Assembly: GCA_032718475.1 (NCBI GenBank)
Contig: JAUCBJ010007871.1
Location: 1 to 53,746 of the forward strand
Source of the DNA: Nemertoderma westbladi
Taxonomy: Eukaryota > Xenacoelomorpha > Nemertodermatida > Nemertodermatidae
Direction of reading: 5' to 3'
DNA length: 53,746 nt
The notes under the pieces were generated by a model that saw only the letters and a list, made by a program, of their open reading frames with translations, was not told the DNA's origin and made no database searches. The position numbers and the translations under genes were made by a program. Shown here in pieces: positions 11,145-21,405 of the stretch; positions within the stretch are counted from its first letter, which is position 1; each line of letters begins with the position of its first letter.

Positions 11145-12252
11145 TGTACGCCCTTTTGAAGACCTTTAGCAGTTTAATACCAATAAACACAACATTAGCC
11201 GAAGCCAGCCTAGTGCGCGTCCATTCACCCGCTGGATATACCCGGGAGACTGGATTCGGAGGGCTTAGATTGTTATTGCAGTGTAAGCTTACTGTATTAT
11301 TCGATTGATCGTTAATAAATAATTTCTGACCAATATTATTCACTTTCGGGAAATATTAACAGTTCCTTTAGGACGTGGCGCTCTACCTAGGTAAACAGAG
11401 ATATGACTTATACTAAACACAACGGTAAGTCGGTAAGGCTTATGATTCACGTATGAGGCGCATTCTTTAGGAAATGCTTAGTTATCAGCCACAATCATGC
11501 ACACTACCGGTACCACACAATACTGCACAATAATCTGCCGATCGTCAATGAATTTTATCATATATAAAGAGAACAGCAATTGACTCATGTAGTGCCTATC
11601 AAATAGCATTAAACTCACTACAAACCACGATAATATAAGTCGCAATCGCTATATGTAACCTGTCTCTCTAACCTGTAGTGTATCAAGAAAATTGGGAAAT
11701 TTGGGTTCTTTATAGATGTTCTCCAAATAATAATATTCAACCAACTGATACAAATAATGACAACAGTAAATAGCAGTATAATAATGTATGTTGCAGTGAT
11801 ATAAGACTGCTGCTGATAACAGTTATACGCTCTATAATCTAAGCCTACTAATGTTTCTTCTAAAGTCTGAAACGAATTGACTCTAGAGCCGGTGTTCTTG
11901 GCCTAGATAGAAACAACACAACAGTATCACAAAAAACAGTAAGACTGAACACTCCTAGCACGATCTGTAGAATATCTCCACATCGACAGTAAAAATCGCC
12001 CTGATTGGCTGTTAAGCTAAACAAAGAACCATGTGTCCAATGGCCGTTTCCATGCCAGCAACCAGCTGTTAGATGTCGTAATCTGAATCATCAAGGCTAC
12101 ACTGTGCTAGAGTATTTGACGCATTGCGGGTTTTATGCCTTGCCATGTCCGCCAAAGCACACATATAGAAGAATGACTTTTATGTCCGTTAAAACACCTA
12201 CAACGGTACTTTGCAGGCGAGGGGACTGATGATATCCGCAAAAGCTTTTACA
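11145..12252 (-). repeat. 5' LTR of BEL copy A
   Basis: 1108-bp terminal repeat bounded by TG...CA. It begins TGTACGCCCTTTTGAAGACC and ends GCTTTTACA. It is clearly homologous to, but diverged from, the 1170-bp LTRs of copy B, which begin TGTTCGCGC and also end GCTTTTACA. The partner 3' LTR is outside the window, so insertion age cannot be judged. Confidence 0.88.
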
Positions 12253-13071
12253 TTACCCAATCGAAGCCTCATAAGGGCCGGTTATTTGTACGCATATCCC
12301 CTAATGCGCTCAGTAAGGTTCAAACAACATATTAATATGAAAATAAAGTATCTGCAAAGAAAAGAACCCAATACTATATAATTTGACCTTATTAAAAAAT
12401 TTGCACTTTTGCACCGCACACTTATTTGTACAAATGCACTTTAGCAGATCGTAATGGTGGCTCTTATTTAACAAACTTATGTTTATCCTCTACCGATCTA
12501 CGATGGTGTATGATCAAGTGTCAGTCACTAAAAGTGTCAAAAATCCAATTTAATAAATCTGGATTTGCGATTTTGGACCATATTCATGGAAATTTTTAAG
12601 TCACTTTATAGACATAAAAAGTTAAACAAATGTTACATTTTTCAACTTTGACGGACATTTTCAGAAAAAAGGCGTGGTAATCTTATTTGAAAAAAAAAAC
12701 GAATTCACTAATTAATCCCTTCTATCGTATCCTGGCGTCGGCTAAGCAATAACCTAGGGTTTTTTCGAGCCACTGTAGAGCGCCTTTCAAAAACATTTTA
12801 AAATTGTCGAAAAAATGACGGATTTTTGTCCGCCGTGTCCGTCGATGGGTTAGATTTAATAATGTTAGAGTTGTTAATATCTTAGAATTCCGAGCCGCTC
12901 CCCTGGTGAGAAAATAAAAAAATTTGGTCTGTTCCTTCATCGAAAAGTCCCCCAGAATCCCAAGTTAACCTATATAGTTAGCGATGGCCTGCGGCTTTAG
13001 GAGCGGCCGCGGTATTCACCTCCCTCATAGCGGCGGTGTTGCGTCAAATGGAGAAATATTTATCCCACCGA
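12253..13071 (+). repeat. Unclassified dispersed repeat, copy 1 (deleted form)
   Basis: Matches 13915-14292 and then 15650-16095, with the 1.36 kb between those blocks missing. The junction lies near 12640, after AAACAAATGTTACA and before TTTCAACTTTGACGG. It begins exactly where BEL copy A ends, so its upstream part should lie on the far side of that element. Homology with copy 2 stops at ATATTTATCCCACC. No coding potential is visible. The short minus-strand ORF shared by both copies shows mostly amino-acid-changing differences. Confidence 0.75.
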
Positions 13072-13914
13072 GAGAAAGCGGCCCCAATATTAGATTATTA
13101 CAACAACATATCCATTGGGTAAGAAAGTGGAGGAGAGCCAGCCCGTCTCTTAATTTTTTACTTTATATTACGCGATCAATTTTCACTCATCTCGTCATGA
13201 ACCCAACATGTATGTAACCTTTTGTTAAATTTGTTGGCTATGCGTTTGCGGTTGTTTGGGCGGAGTGTGGTAGGCCTACACTTTTCACACTTAAATATTT
13301 TGGTTGTGAAATGTTACAGGGCATAGCGATCTGAGATATTTCATTTATATTTTATTATGAGAGGAAGAAGAACATACAACGTTATTTACTATGTAACAAA
13401 ATAATTGTTTTCGGGTTTAACTTGGAAGCCTCCCCAAATAGTTGATATACAATTATATTTAAAATTATTTCCATGGTCATGGTCATTCACCCGTCTTTAG
13501 TTAGAAATTTGTTTGCATGAAAGACAGTTTAGTTTAGTTTTTACTGATTTATTATCTCTTATCTGACTGGGGTAATAATAAAGGATAGGATAAATGGAAG
13601 CAAAGTGTGACAGTAACAAATATTTCCCCGTCACCCTAGCATGTCTTAAGTATATGATATATCAAAGGGGGAAGTTTGGATTCACTGCATAAATGCAGTT
13701 CACCAAACTTCCCCCGAATGCACACTGTAACTTCCCCCTTCCCCCAAATATCCACTGTTGAATTAATTTGAAGCGATATAATAAGTACAAAATTGTGCGA
13801 GTTTTTAATTGTGTGGTCCAATTGTTATTTGATTTCTATTTATTATTTAAAGTGCATTTAATATCACACTGGTTTTTAGAATATTATACTATACAACCTT
13901 ATGTTTTATTAATT
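13072..13914. other. Intergenic stretch with one strong hairpin
   Basis: No gene or recognisable mobile-element protein. The only clear structure is an imperfect inverted repeat at 13667-13715: GGGGGAAGTTTGG pairs with CCAAACTTCCCCC, and an inner ACTGCAT/ATGCAGT pair closes it. A further CTTCCCCCTTCCCCC follows at about 13732. Confidence 0.5.
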
Positions 13915-16095
13915 TACCCAATCGAAGCCTCATAAGGGCCGGTTATTTGTACGCATATCCCCTAAAGCGCTCAGTAAGGTTCAAACAACATATGAAAATG
14001 AAAATAAAGTATCTGCAAAGAAAATAACCCAATACTATATAATTTGACCTTATTAAAAAATTTGCACTTTTGCACACTTATTTGTACAAATGCACTTTAG
14101 CAGATCGTAATGGTGGCTCTTATTTAACAAACTTATGTTTATCCTCTACCGATCTACGATGGTGTATGATCAAGTGTCAGTCGCTAAAAGTGTCAAAAAT
14201 CCAATTTAATAAATCTGGATTTGCGATTTTGGACCATATTCATGGACATTTTAAGTCACTTTATAGACATAAAAAGTTAAACAAATGTTACGATTATAGT
14301 TAGAAATCATTCCAAACTACATTTTAATCCAAAAAATAACATTCTACGATGAATATAACTGGAAATAATAGTGTTTGAAATATCGAAAAAATGTTCACTA
14401 TTTAAGTGCATTTTGCACTAAGTGCACATAAGTTTTTTCCCAAGTTTTATCCTATTTCACACACTACAATCTATCCTCTATCCAATGAAAAACGTTTCAG
14501 ATTAAACGGCCCAGTAGAACCGAAGTTATTGATGTTTTAAAATAGTCACTCGAAAATTTCAAATTCTCTTGGTCACATAGTCTAGTGGTTATCAATCACG
14601 TTAATGAAACCTAAGTTCGCGGGTTCGAAATCCAATATTGACCTGACCATTCTTAATTTTTTTGCATAAAAAATTATTTTTATTTTTTCACTAAAATCGC
14701 TCTAACTTCGGTTCTGGTGGTCCAAATTCAATAAAATTGGTATATTCTTTGCCGTAATTTTTTTCATTAATCTTTTGAGAAGGGGTTATTTTTGGCCCTA
14801 AAAAAATTAAAAAAAGGGCCAAAATAACGCGATATTTATCGACCCTTAAAATTCGTAATTTTAATTATATATGTTAAGATAAAAGATAGCGGAGTTAATT
14901 TGATACTTTTTACAGGTACTTTTGGCGCAATACGCTAAATTATAATGGAATAGCGATTTGTTAAAAAAAAAAATTTTCGTCCCTTTTTATAAATATTATA
15001 TTTCACACGATCGCCTGCCGCTCCAGTTTTATAATACCTCCGGCGCTGTGATTAACGCTGTTAGATAGATAATTTAACACACTATAAGTCTGTGTAAACA
15101 AATCTCCCGTAAGTTAAGTAGTTTTCGAGCTAGACGATTTCCCGCGAAGCAAGTTTGAAGCGCGAAATTATAATTTTGGCCCTCATTTTTTTAATATCAT
15201 CCTTGGAGCAAAACCGATATATTTGAATTCCCCGTATGGATATTGACTGTATAGAATGTACCTTAACCAACTAAAGTTAAAAATAAAAAATTATTCGATA
15301 AAAACTACTTTACAAATTCTGGCCCTTTTTGGCCCCTATTGCCGACATATTTTTTGTACCCCCATTCGATAGGAACGTAGCCCCAATGGTCTTCTACGAG
15401 TTTCATAAAAGAATTAGTGGATTCCTACCCGCGTTGTCGAATTAAACATTTCGGAAATAAGTGTTCCAAAAAAGACGGACAAAAACGTACAAATTTACAG
15501 CCCCTTTTTCCACCCGAAATTTTAATAAATATCTTACGCCCATTCGATACGAAGGTAGTACCACTCTTCCCCTTTCCAACCGCGTTACTTTCGTCCCCGT
15601 ACGATTAATATTAGCCGAGTTATAGCAGATCCCGCAAAGTCATTTTGTCCGTTTTTTCAACTTTGACGGACATTTTCGGAAAAAAAGCGTGGTAATCTTT
15701 TTTGAAGAAAAAAACGAATTCACTAATTAATCCCTTCTATCGTATCCCGGCGTCGGCTAAGCAATAACCTAGGGTTTTTTCGAGCCACTGTAGAGCGCCT
15801 TTCAAAAAAATTTTAAAATTGTCGAAAAAATGACGGTTTTTTGTCCGCCTTGTCCGTCGAAGGGTTAGATTTAATAATGTTAGAGTTGCTAATATCTTAG
15901 AATTCCGAGCCGCTCCCCTGGTGAGAAAATAAAAAAATTTGGTCAGTTCCTTCATCGAAAAGTCCCCCAGAATCCCAAGTTAACCTATATAGTTAGCGAT
16001 GGCCTGCGGCTTTAGGAGCGGCCGCGGTATTCACCTCCCTCATAGCGGCCGCGGCGGTGTTGCGTCAAATGGAGAAATATTTATCCCACCTAGGT
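13915..16095 (+). repeat. Unclassified dispersed repeat, copy 2 (long form)
   Basis: The outer parts (13915-14292 and 15650-16095) match copy 1 closely. The middle (14293-15648) is absent from copy 1. The middle is AT-rich and non-coding, and holds a tRNA-like segment (14571-14643) and a hairpin (14790-14824) with TTTTGGCCCT/AGGGCCAAAA arms. The right end carries GGCCGCGG-rich sequence and stops at CCCACC, where a LINE 3' end begins. This could be a large non-autonomous DNA element or a segmental duplication; no transposase is visible. Confidence 0.65.
14571..14643 (+). tRNA. tRNA-like sequence (pseudogene or SINE head)
   Basis: 73 nt with an A-box-like TAGTCTAGTGGTTATCA and a B box GGGTTCGAAATCC at tRNA spacing. 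Terminal GGTCA/TGACC can pair for five bases, but inner acceptor pairs mismatch and no clean anticodon stem folds by eye. It is most likely a decayed tRNA or the head of a tRNA-derived SINE. tRNAscan-SE or a covariance model would decide. Confidence 0.4.
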
Positions 16096-16445
16096 ACCAC
16101 CTAACTCTAGATGACTTTTCTGAATCTGGACTACTTAACTTAGATAGTAGAGTTAAGCAGCTACGCCTTAACCATGTGCATAAAGTGTATAATGGTAAAT
16201 GTCCTAATTACAGAGTACGCGATACACACTCTTACAGTACCAGAGCTAGTGCTTCAAACTTCTACCTCCCGAATTGTAAATCCTTCGAATCTGATACTTT
16301 CTTTTTTAACGGCATAAAAAATTGGAACGCTCTGCCTAATGAATTTAAAAACCTATATAATCCACATTCTTTTAAATCTGCAGTTAAATCTCACCTCCGT
16401 GTGCAATGTAAAAATAGGTACAATAGTCCTACGGAAAGTTATTAG
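16096..16445 (+). pseudogene. C-terminal fragment of LINE reverse transcriptase
   Basis: The reading frame ends at the TAG at 16443-16445. It contains the usual thumb/C-terminal signature of CR1/L2/Jockey-type ORF2 proteins: LRLNHVHKVYNGKCPNY, then FNGIKNWNALPNEFK (the WNxLP motif), then FKSAVKSHL. The catalytic RT core and endonuclease are missing. Open frame to the left of 16096 comes from the adjacent repeat and is not part of the protein. Confidence 0.72.
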
Positions 16446-16784
16446 TTTATTAATAATTATTTACTATTTATACTGTAATTTCGTTTTATATTAAATTGTT
16501 CTGTACATTACATTTTTATCGTTGAGTCGGACATTGTCACGCTCTCGGTAAAGTTGTACATGTACATAGTGTAATTACGTTTTATATTGGTTTTAGGTTA
16601 GCGTAGTGTAATATTGTATTTGTAACCAAGTAACATAAAGGACCCCCTTGGAAATAAGCTGCAAAGCTTTAGGGGTAATCCTATATGTTATGTTGGACAA
16701 TACCTTTATACCGGTACATTGTTTGGTGTATTTGTTATTGTTTTTACATAATGTATAAATAAATCTATCTATCTATCTATCTAA
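16096..16784 (+). mobile_element. 5'-truncated CR1/L2-like LINE, 3' end
   Basis: Consists of a C-terminal RT ORF fragment, a ~320-bp 3' UTR and a terminal (ATCT)n microsatellite at 16763-16783, the tail style of CR1/L2-type LINEs. The 3' UTR has a stem-loop near 16642-16676: ACCCCC pairs with GGGGT, and AAGCT/AAGCTT lie inside. The left boundary coincides with the point where the flanking repeat copies diverge. No target duplication was recognised. Confidence 0.7.
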
Positions 16785-17076
16785 TCAGAACCTCATCAGT
16801 CTGTCCAGTCTGCATTCGGTGCTCTTGAACACCCACTGCGCTAAGAGAAAGCTTATCTGCCAAGGCAGTCAGCTCACCTTGTCGCATTGGGGAACCGAGT
16901 GTTAGGGTGTTTACTGAGGCTAGTCTAGTGACTTGCCTCAGATTCACCAATGGTTTTGTTGGTCGGGGTGGAACATGAGAGTAGCCTCCAACTCCAGAAT
17001 CCCTCTCCCCATCACAATCTGGCCTCCCAGGTGACCCAGGGTTTGGGCCAGAAAGGTCATCAGGAAAGGGACTCAA
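16785..17076 (-). pseudogene. N-terminal APE-type endonuclease fragment of a second LINE
   Basis: The translated fragment runs from a Gly/Pro-rich leader into LASVNTLTLGSPMRQGEL and SAVGVQEHRM. This matches the start of apurinic-like endonuclease domains of non-LTR retrotransposons: an N-T-L strand, then the catalytic-Glu motif VGxQEHRM. The frame is cut off at the (ATCT)n tail of the oppositely oriented LINE at 16784, so only the first ~50 domain residues remain. The sequence upstream (17077-17520) may be its 5' UTR. Confidence 0.62.
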
Positions 17077-17349
17077 AGAATTGTTGCTCTCTCTCCAGTA
17101 GGGGGTGAGACAGGCAGCCGGTCAGGAGTTAACTGACGCCTGTGAGGCCGATTGTGTACGGTAATTCCACTGGCCTCTAGTGGCCGGACCTCCGCATTGC
17201 TAATGTAATCCATAGTGGGGGTTGGGGGTGCTTTTTTGCCGAGTCAGCTCTCGGGGCAAATACCACACCCTGGTTTGCCATTCCACAGGGTGGGTGTCGC
17301 AATGGAGTAAGATATGAGGCCCTTCACCCATATCTACTCTGGCGTACAT

Positions 17350-17518
17350 GACCCACCATTGGCTGTTGCAGCTCATCTGCTGGGTCATGCCCTGTACCCT
17401 TGCTGCCAGGTGCAGGTCGCAGTGAAGTGCTCTCAGAGTGGACATGAGAACACTCTACTCCTGACCAGCCATTGGTAGATCACCATCTGCCTGGTCAGGC
17501 CATATACCCCTGCAGCCA
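17350..17518. repeat. Two diverged ~57-bp direct repeats
   Basis: Units at 17350-17408 and 17463-17518 share the pattern GACC(C/A)(A/G)CCATTGG, then CATCTGCnnGGTCA, then CCCnTGCnGCCA. They lie upstream (in minus sense) of the LINE endonuclease fragment, so they may be promoter monomers of that element. That is inference only. Confidence 0.5.
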
Positions 17519-18135
17519 AGTGGGTCCTTAATCCAAGACCAAGGGCGTCCTTATCCCAGAATGAAGGGGGTCCTAGTTACAGGACCAGATTTGCCCTAGT
17601 AAGAGGGTCTATGCAGCTACAGGTGGCACCTCCTTTATGCTGCATGGAGGTGGCAAGTTTTCTTGATCAATGACCTAGAATACCTGACCTGACAATAATA
17701 AATAGTAATAAATAATACTATGGTAATTCGTAAAAACTATATTAAGATGTGAATTTAACAGTGAACTGAACTTAGCAAATAACACAATAACTCTCGGTAT
17801 CCCTTATTTATTCTTTATATCAGGCCATTATTGCCCATAAAATAACATAGTAATAATAATTATTTTAGAGAAGTAATATGAAGAAACATCTATTGAGAAT
17901 AATGTGACAAATACATACAATAAGCACAACTAGTTAAGTTTATGCCGTAAGTGAATGAACGAGGGTTTATTCAGCAAACCAATGTTAAGATAGATAATAT
18001 TAGCTTCTCTATCGGTAAAAAGAGGCTTTAAAAAATATATACTACAATTAAGCTAATTCGGTGTTGATTTATAATTAATTTGCTGTAATGCAATCCTGCA
18101 TGGGCTCCCTTACAAATATAATATGATGGAAGTTA
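17519..18135. other. Intergenic, nothing recognised
   Basis: Moderate-complexity then AT-rich sequence with no sustained ORF, RNA gene or element end that I can identify. Confidence 0.5.
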
Positions 18136-18686
18136 GGACAATTGTGACCCGGACATTTGCGACCAGACAATTGCAACCCGGTCAATTGTGACCCGGACAA
18201 TTGCGACCCGGACAATTGTGACCTGGACAATTTCGACCCGTAGAATTGTGATCCGGACAATTGCGACCCGGACAATTGCGACACAGACAATTGCGACCCG
18301 GACAATTGTGACACCGACAATTGCGACCTAGACAATTGTGACCCTGACAATTGTGACCCGGACAATTGTGACCCGGACAATTGTGACCCGGACAATTGCG
18401 ATCCGGACAATTATGACCCGGACAATTGTGACCCGTACAATTGCGACCTGGACTTTTGTGACCCAGACAATTGCAACCCGGACAATTGCGACCTGGACAA
18501 TTGCGACAGACAATTGTGACCCAGGAAATTGCGACGCGGACAACTGCGACCCGAACAATTGTCATCCGGACAATTGCGACCCAGACAATTGCAACCCGGA
18601 TAATTGCTACCTGGACAATTTTGACCCGGATAATTGGGACCCCGACAATTGCGACCCGGACAAATGCGACCCGGACAATTGCGACG
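18136..18686. repeat. 15-bp minisatellite (GACCCGGACAATTGC)n
   Basis: About 36 tandem copies, with common variants GACCTGGACAATTGC and GACCCGGACAATTGT. Each unit centres on the palindrome CAATTG. Because the period is a multiple of three, long spurious ORFs run through on both strands, giving penta-peptide repeats such as DNCDP or NCPGH. Divergence is spread across all codon positions and there is no separate start context, so I treat it as non-coding satellite. Confidence 0.95.
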
Positions 18687-19027
18687 TGGTAACCTAGATT
18701 AACAACCATATTTTATTCGTCTTTGCACTCCACAGCTATAGTTTAGAACTAATGCCAGAAGCATTAGTACAGGCTCCAACCTATGACCCCGTATGAATTT
18801 TTATATGACTGAGCTACCCTACATAGATGTTTAGTACATAAAAACAGTAAACAGTAAAAGTAAAGTAAATTTTCTTCGGCCACTAGGCCAGGGATTACGC
18901 ACAAAGTCTGACAACTTATTTTCAGTGCGGTCCCCCCAGAACTTTACTCCCCAGAGGAAACTCTAGTATTCATTTAGCTACCACTTAAGGATGCAAGGCA
19001 GAGATGCGCCCTAGCTGGTTCCTTTAA

Positions 19028-20590
19028 CCCTATTAGTACCGGGCTATAAAATGTTGTACAAATACCGGGGGGGGGGGGGTCATATTGACCCCTCCCTCCA
19101 AAATCTACAAATATTTACGAAAACGTCTGATTTTTTGTTTGTACGTAGGTATCACTTGCCTGGATCCGACCGAAAAAAAAAATTTTCAAAAAAATGTACT
19201 GGGGTGGTTATATTGCAGCACCAAAATTACAAGTAGTGCACAATTTTCACAAAATTTGAAAGTTACATTTTCGGCTAATTATTTTTCAATACAGGTTTTC
19301 TGGGGTGCAAAATACATTGGAAAATATTTAAAAATGATATGATTACTATAAATGGCTGTTTAGTCCTCTCTGCGTAGGAAAAAAATGAAAAAAACAAGTA
19401 ACCAGCACTTTTCAGTTAGAACACAAAATTTTTAATTCACTTATACGATGCTATAAATTCACATTTTCAGGTTTTCGAGGGCGCTGATTCTAATGGAATA
19501 CATTTCTAATATGCCAGATCATTGCTACTTGTATTTTTCGGCGTAATTTGGCAAATTTTGGTGCTAGCACCAAATTTCATACCCATCACCAAAAAGTACA
19601 AGTTTGCGATGTCCAGTGCTGTTTTTATTGATTCCATCGGATTCAGGACCCTCATAAACCCGTATAACGCAAGAAACAAGGTGATACTATCTACTGATCA
19701 ATTTGCATATTTTCCAAAATTTGGTGCTGGCACAACAATTTTCACCCACCGGCGAAAAATACAAGTTTGAGAACTCTTATGAAATTTTTACTGATTCCAT
19801 TGAATTCAGAACCATCACAAACCCGTATAACGCAAGAAACAAGGTGACACAATCAATTGATATATTTGATGGTTTTCAAAATTTGGTGCTAGCACCACAT
19901 TTTGCACCCACATCCGAAAAATACAAGTTTGCAATGTCTAGTTCGATAATTATATATTCCATTGAATTCAGAACAGCCATAAACCTCTAAAACGCAAGAA
20001 ATAAATTGTCACAAGCAATTTTATCTATTGAATGGATTTTCAAAATTTTGTGCTAGCACCAAAATTTGCACACAGCACCGAAAAATACGAGTTTGATACG
20101 CTTGGTGCAACTCGTATATATTTCATCGAATCCAGAACCCCAAAAAACCCCAATTGCGTAAAAAAACAAGTTTCAAACAATCAATTTACAAAATTGACAT
20201 ATTTCAAAATTTGGTGCTGGCACCAAAATTTGGCACCCACCGAAAAAAACAAGTTTGAAATTTCTAAATCAATTTATATGAATTCCATCCAATTTCTAAG
20301 ACAATAAAACCGGTGTAAATAAAAAATAGAGATGTTACAATTCATATTTAATGAAATGTAATTTTCAAAAAACGTCTCAAAAAAGTGCCAAAAGTATGGT
20401 TAAAAAATGGTGCTGTAACTCGAAAAGTACCCAATATTTTTGAAAACGGTTTTCACTACTAGGAAGACAATAGATTTTTAGGAAAAGTCATAAAATTTCA
20501 GATTCCCAACTGCGTTTGTTTCAGAATTATAATAAAAAAAACCACGGGGGGGGGTCATATTGACCCCCCCCCCCCCCGGGTTTAATAGGG
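19028..20590. mobile_element. piggyBac-like MITE with TTAA duplication
   Basis: The element starts CCCTATTAGTACCGGG and ends CCCGGGTTTAATAGGG. It is flanked by TTAA at 19024-19027 and 20591-20594, the hallmark target site and CCCTA-type end of the piggyBac superfamily. Just inside both ends lie G or C runs around the palindrome GGTCATATTGACC: G13 at 19067, and G9 plus C14 at 20546-20577. The 1563-bp interior encodes no transposase. It sits inside the SINE, whose halves rejoin when it is removed. Confidence 0.78.
19540..20300. repeat. ~163-bp tandem array inside the MITE
   Basis: Five diverged units, marked by the palindrome GTGCTAGCAC (or GTGCTGGCAC) at 19561, 19724, 19886, 20050 and 20214. 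Units share AAATTTGGTGCTAGCACCA, a GAAAAATACAAGTTTG block and an AACCCGTATAACGCAAGAAAC block. Spacing is 162-164 bp throughout. Short ORFs through it vary by unit and look accidental. Confidence 0.9.
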
Positions 20591-20890
20591 TTAAAGCATT
20601 CGTGCCGAAACGAAAACTGCCCTGGTCCATGTGAGGATCGAACCCACGACCTACAGGAGATGTGGATGCAATGCATCCACTACACAAGGTGGAACCTACA
20701 TATATGGGACATTTAAAAAAAATTGGGTAGACGTCACCAAATGGTTTCATTAGGTTTTTAGTGGGTCTTAAACATAGCAATGGAGATAATTGCCATCAAC
20801 AGCTCTTATAGTAGATATGACGAGTTAAAATTTATACCAGATTAATTAATATTTTGGATATGAAGAATTTCATGTTATGTATGGCACATG

Positions 20891-21240
20891 CTTCCTCTAA
20901 CAGCAGACTGGAAAATTGCTGGTTGATCAACCTCCTCAAAAAGTTGCATTATGTGGTCTAGCACATATGTTCCAAGCCAAAATTTTGCTTGAATGTTTAA
21001 TATCAACGAAATGAGGAACCTTATCATTTTCAGAATTATCGTACTCTAGTGGCAGACTGGGGAACTGCAGATCGATTACAGACCCCACAAAGATACAGGC
21101 TGTGTTCTAGTACATATCTCACAAGTTTCAAAGTTTCAAAGGGATTATAAATAACTAAATGGGAGAAAGATTTCACTATTAGACATTTCGCCCTCTAGCG
21201 GTAGAACTGCAGATGGATTGGCCTCCCTTAAAATATACAG
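20891..21240. repeat. Three diverged ~150-bp direct repeats
   Basis: Units start near 20891, 21042 and 21191 with the pattern CTCTAnnnGnAGAACTG or its diverged forms (CAGACTGG...GATnGATT...CC). They share a TCTAG(C/T)ACATAT block in the first two. The third unit is truncated near 21240. Confidence 0.6.
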
Positions 21241-21250
21241 CTGAGACGGT

Positions 21251-21405
21251 TACGTCGCGTTTCGGCAACTCAAATTCGCGTTTCGGCAACTAAACAAAAT
21301 TACGTTTCACAAACTGCTATAGTTGTGTTTCGGCAACTCGTAGTTGCATTTCGACAACTCGTAGTTGCACTTTGCGAACTGAAGTCGCGTTTCGGCAATT
21401 ACAGT
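21251..21405. repeat. Short degenerate repeats (GTTTCGGCAACT)
   Basis: Six to seven imperfect copies of a TTGCGTTTCGGCAACTC-like motif, spaced 20-30 bp apart. A stray related ATTACGTTTCACA occurs again near 23705. Origin unknown. Confidence 0.6.

Larger units (their letters stand above)
1..12252 (-). mobile_element. BEL/Pao LTR retrotransposon copy A (3' end off window)
   Basis: Minus-strand BEL/Pao element. Reading from its 5' end it has a 5' LTR (11145-12252), a ~2.2 kb non-coding leader (8986-11144), one uninterrupted gag-pol ORF (8985-874) and 3' non-coding sequence running off the left edge. Every part aligns colinearly with copy B (23773-39043), which defines the ends. Position 1 corresponds to about 27320 in copy B, so roughly 3.5 kb of 3' sequence and the 3' LTR should lie to the left. 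The LTR ends in CA at 12252. The next five bases (TTACC) are the expected target duplication, because a second copy of the invaded repeat at about 13915 shows the same site uninterrupted. The intact ORF makes this a candidate autonomous copy, but its 3' LTR is unseen. Confidence 0.93.
18830..20694 (-). mobile_element. tRNA-derived SINE interrupted by a MITE
   Basis: On the minus strand from 20694, a tRNA-like head carries an A-box-like TGTGTAGTGGATGC and B box GGTTCGATCC. A body follows to 20595 and continues after the MITE from 19027 down to a T-rich tail near 18845. The SINE proper totals about 300 bp. Flanking 12-bp sequences CCTACATAGATG (18818-18829) and CCTACATATATG (20695-20706) differ at one base and look like its target duplication. 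Confidence 0.72.

Noticed and set aside
12722-12940. 72-codon minus-strand ORF conserved in both repeat copies (also 15737-15955)
   Set aside because: Of about seven nucleotide differences, nearly all change the amino acid; conservation reflects recent repeat duplication and not protein selection.
17200-17445. 81-codon minus-strand ORF upstream of the LINE endonuclease
   Set aside because: Overlaps diverged direct repeats and shows no ORF1-type motif; probably 5' UTR of the LINE.
18075-18709. Several 70-175 codon ORFs on both strands
   Set aside because: By-products of a 15-bp tandem repeat, whose period keeps all frames open.
20641-20694. Functional tRNA gene on the minus strand
   Set aside because: The A and B boxes are present, but no complete cloverleaf folds and the sequence continues into a SINE body with flanking duplications.
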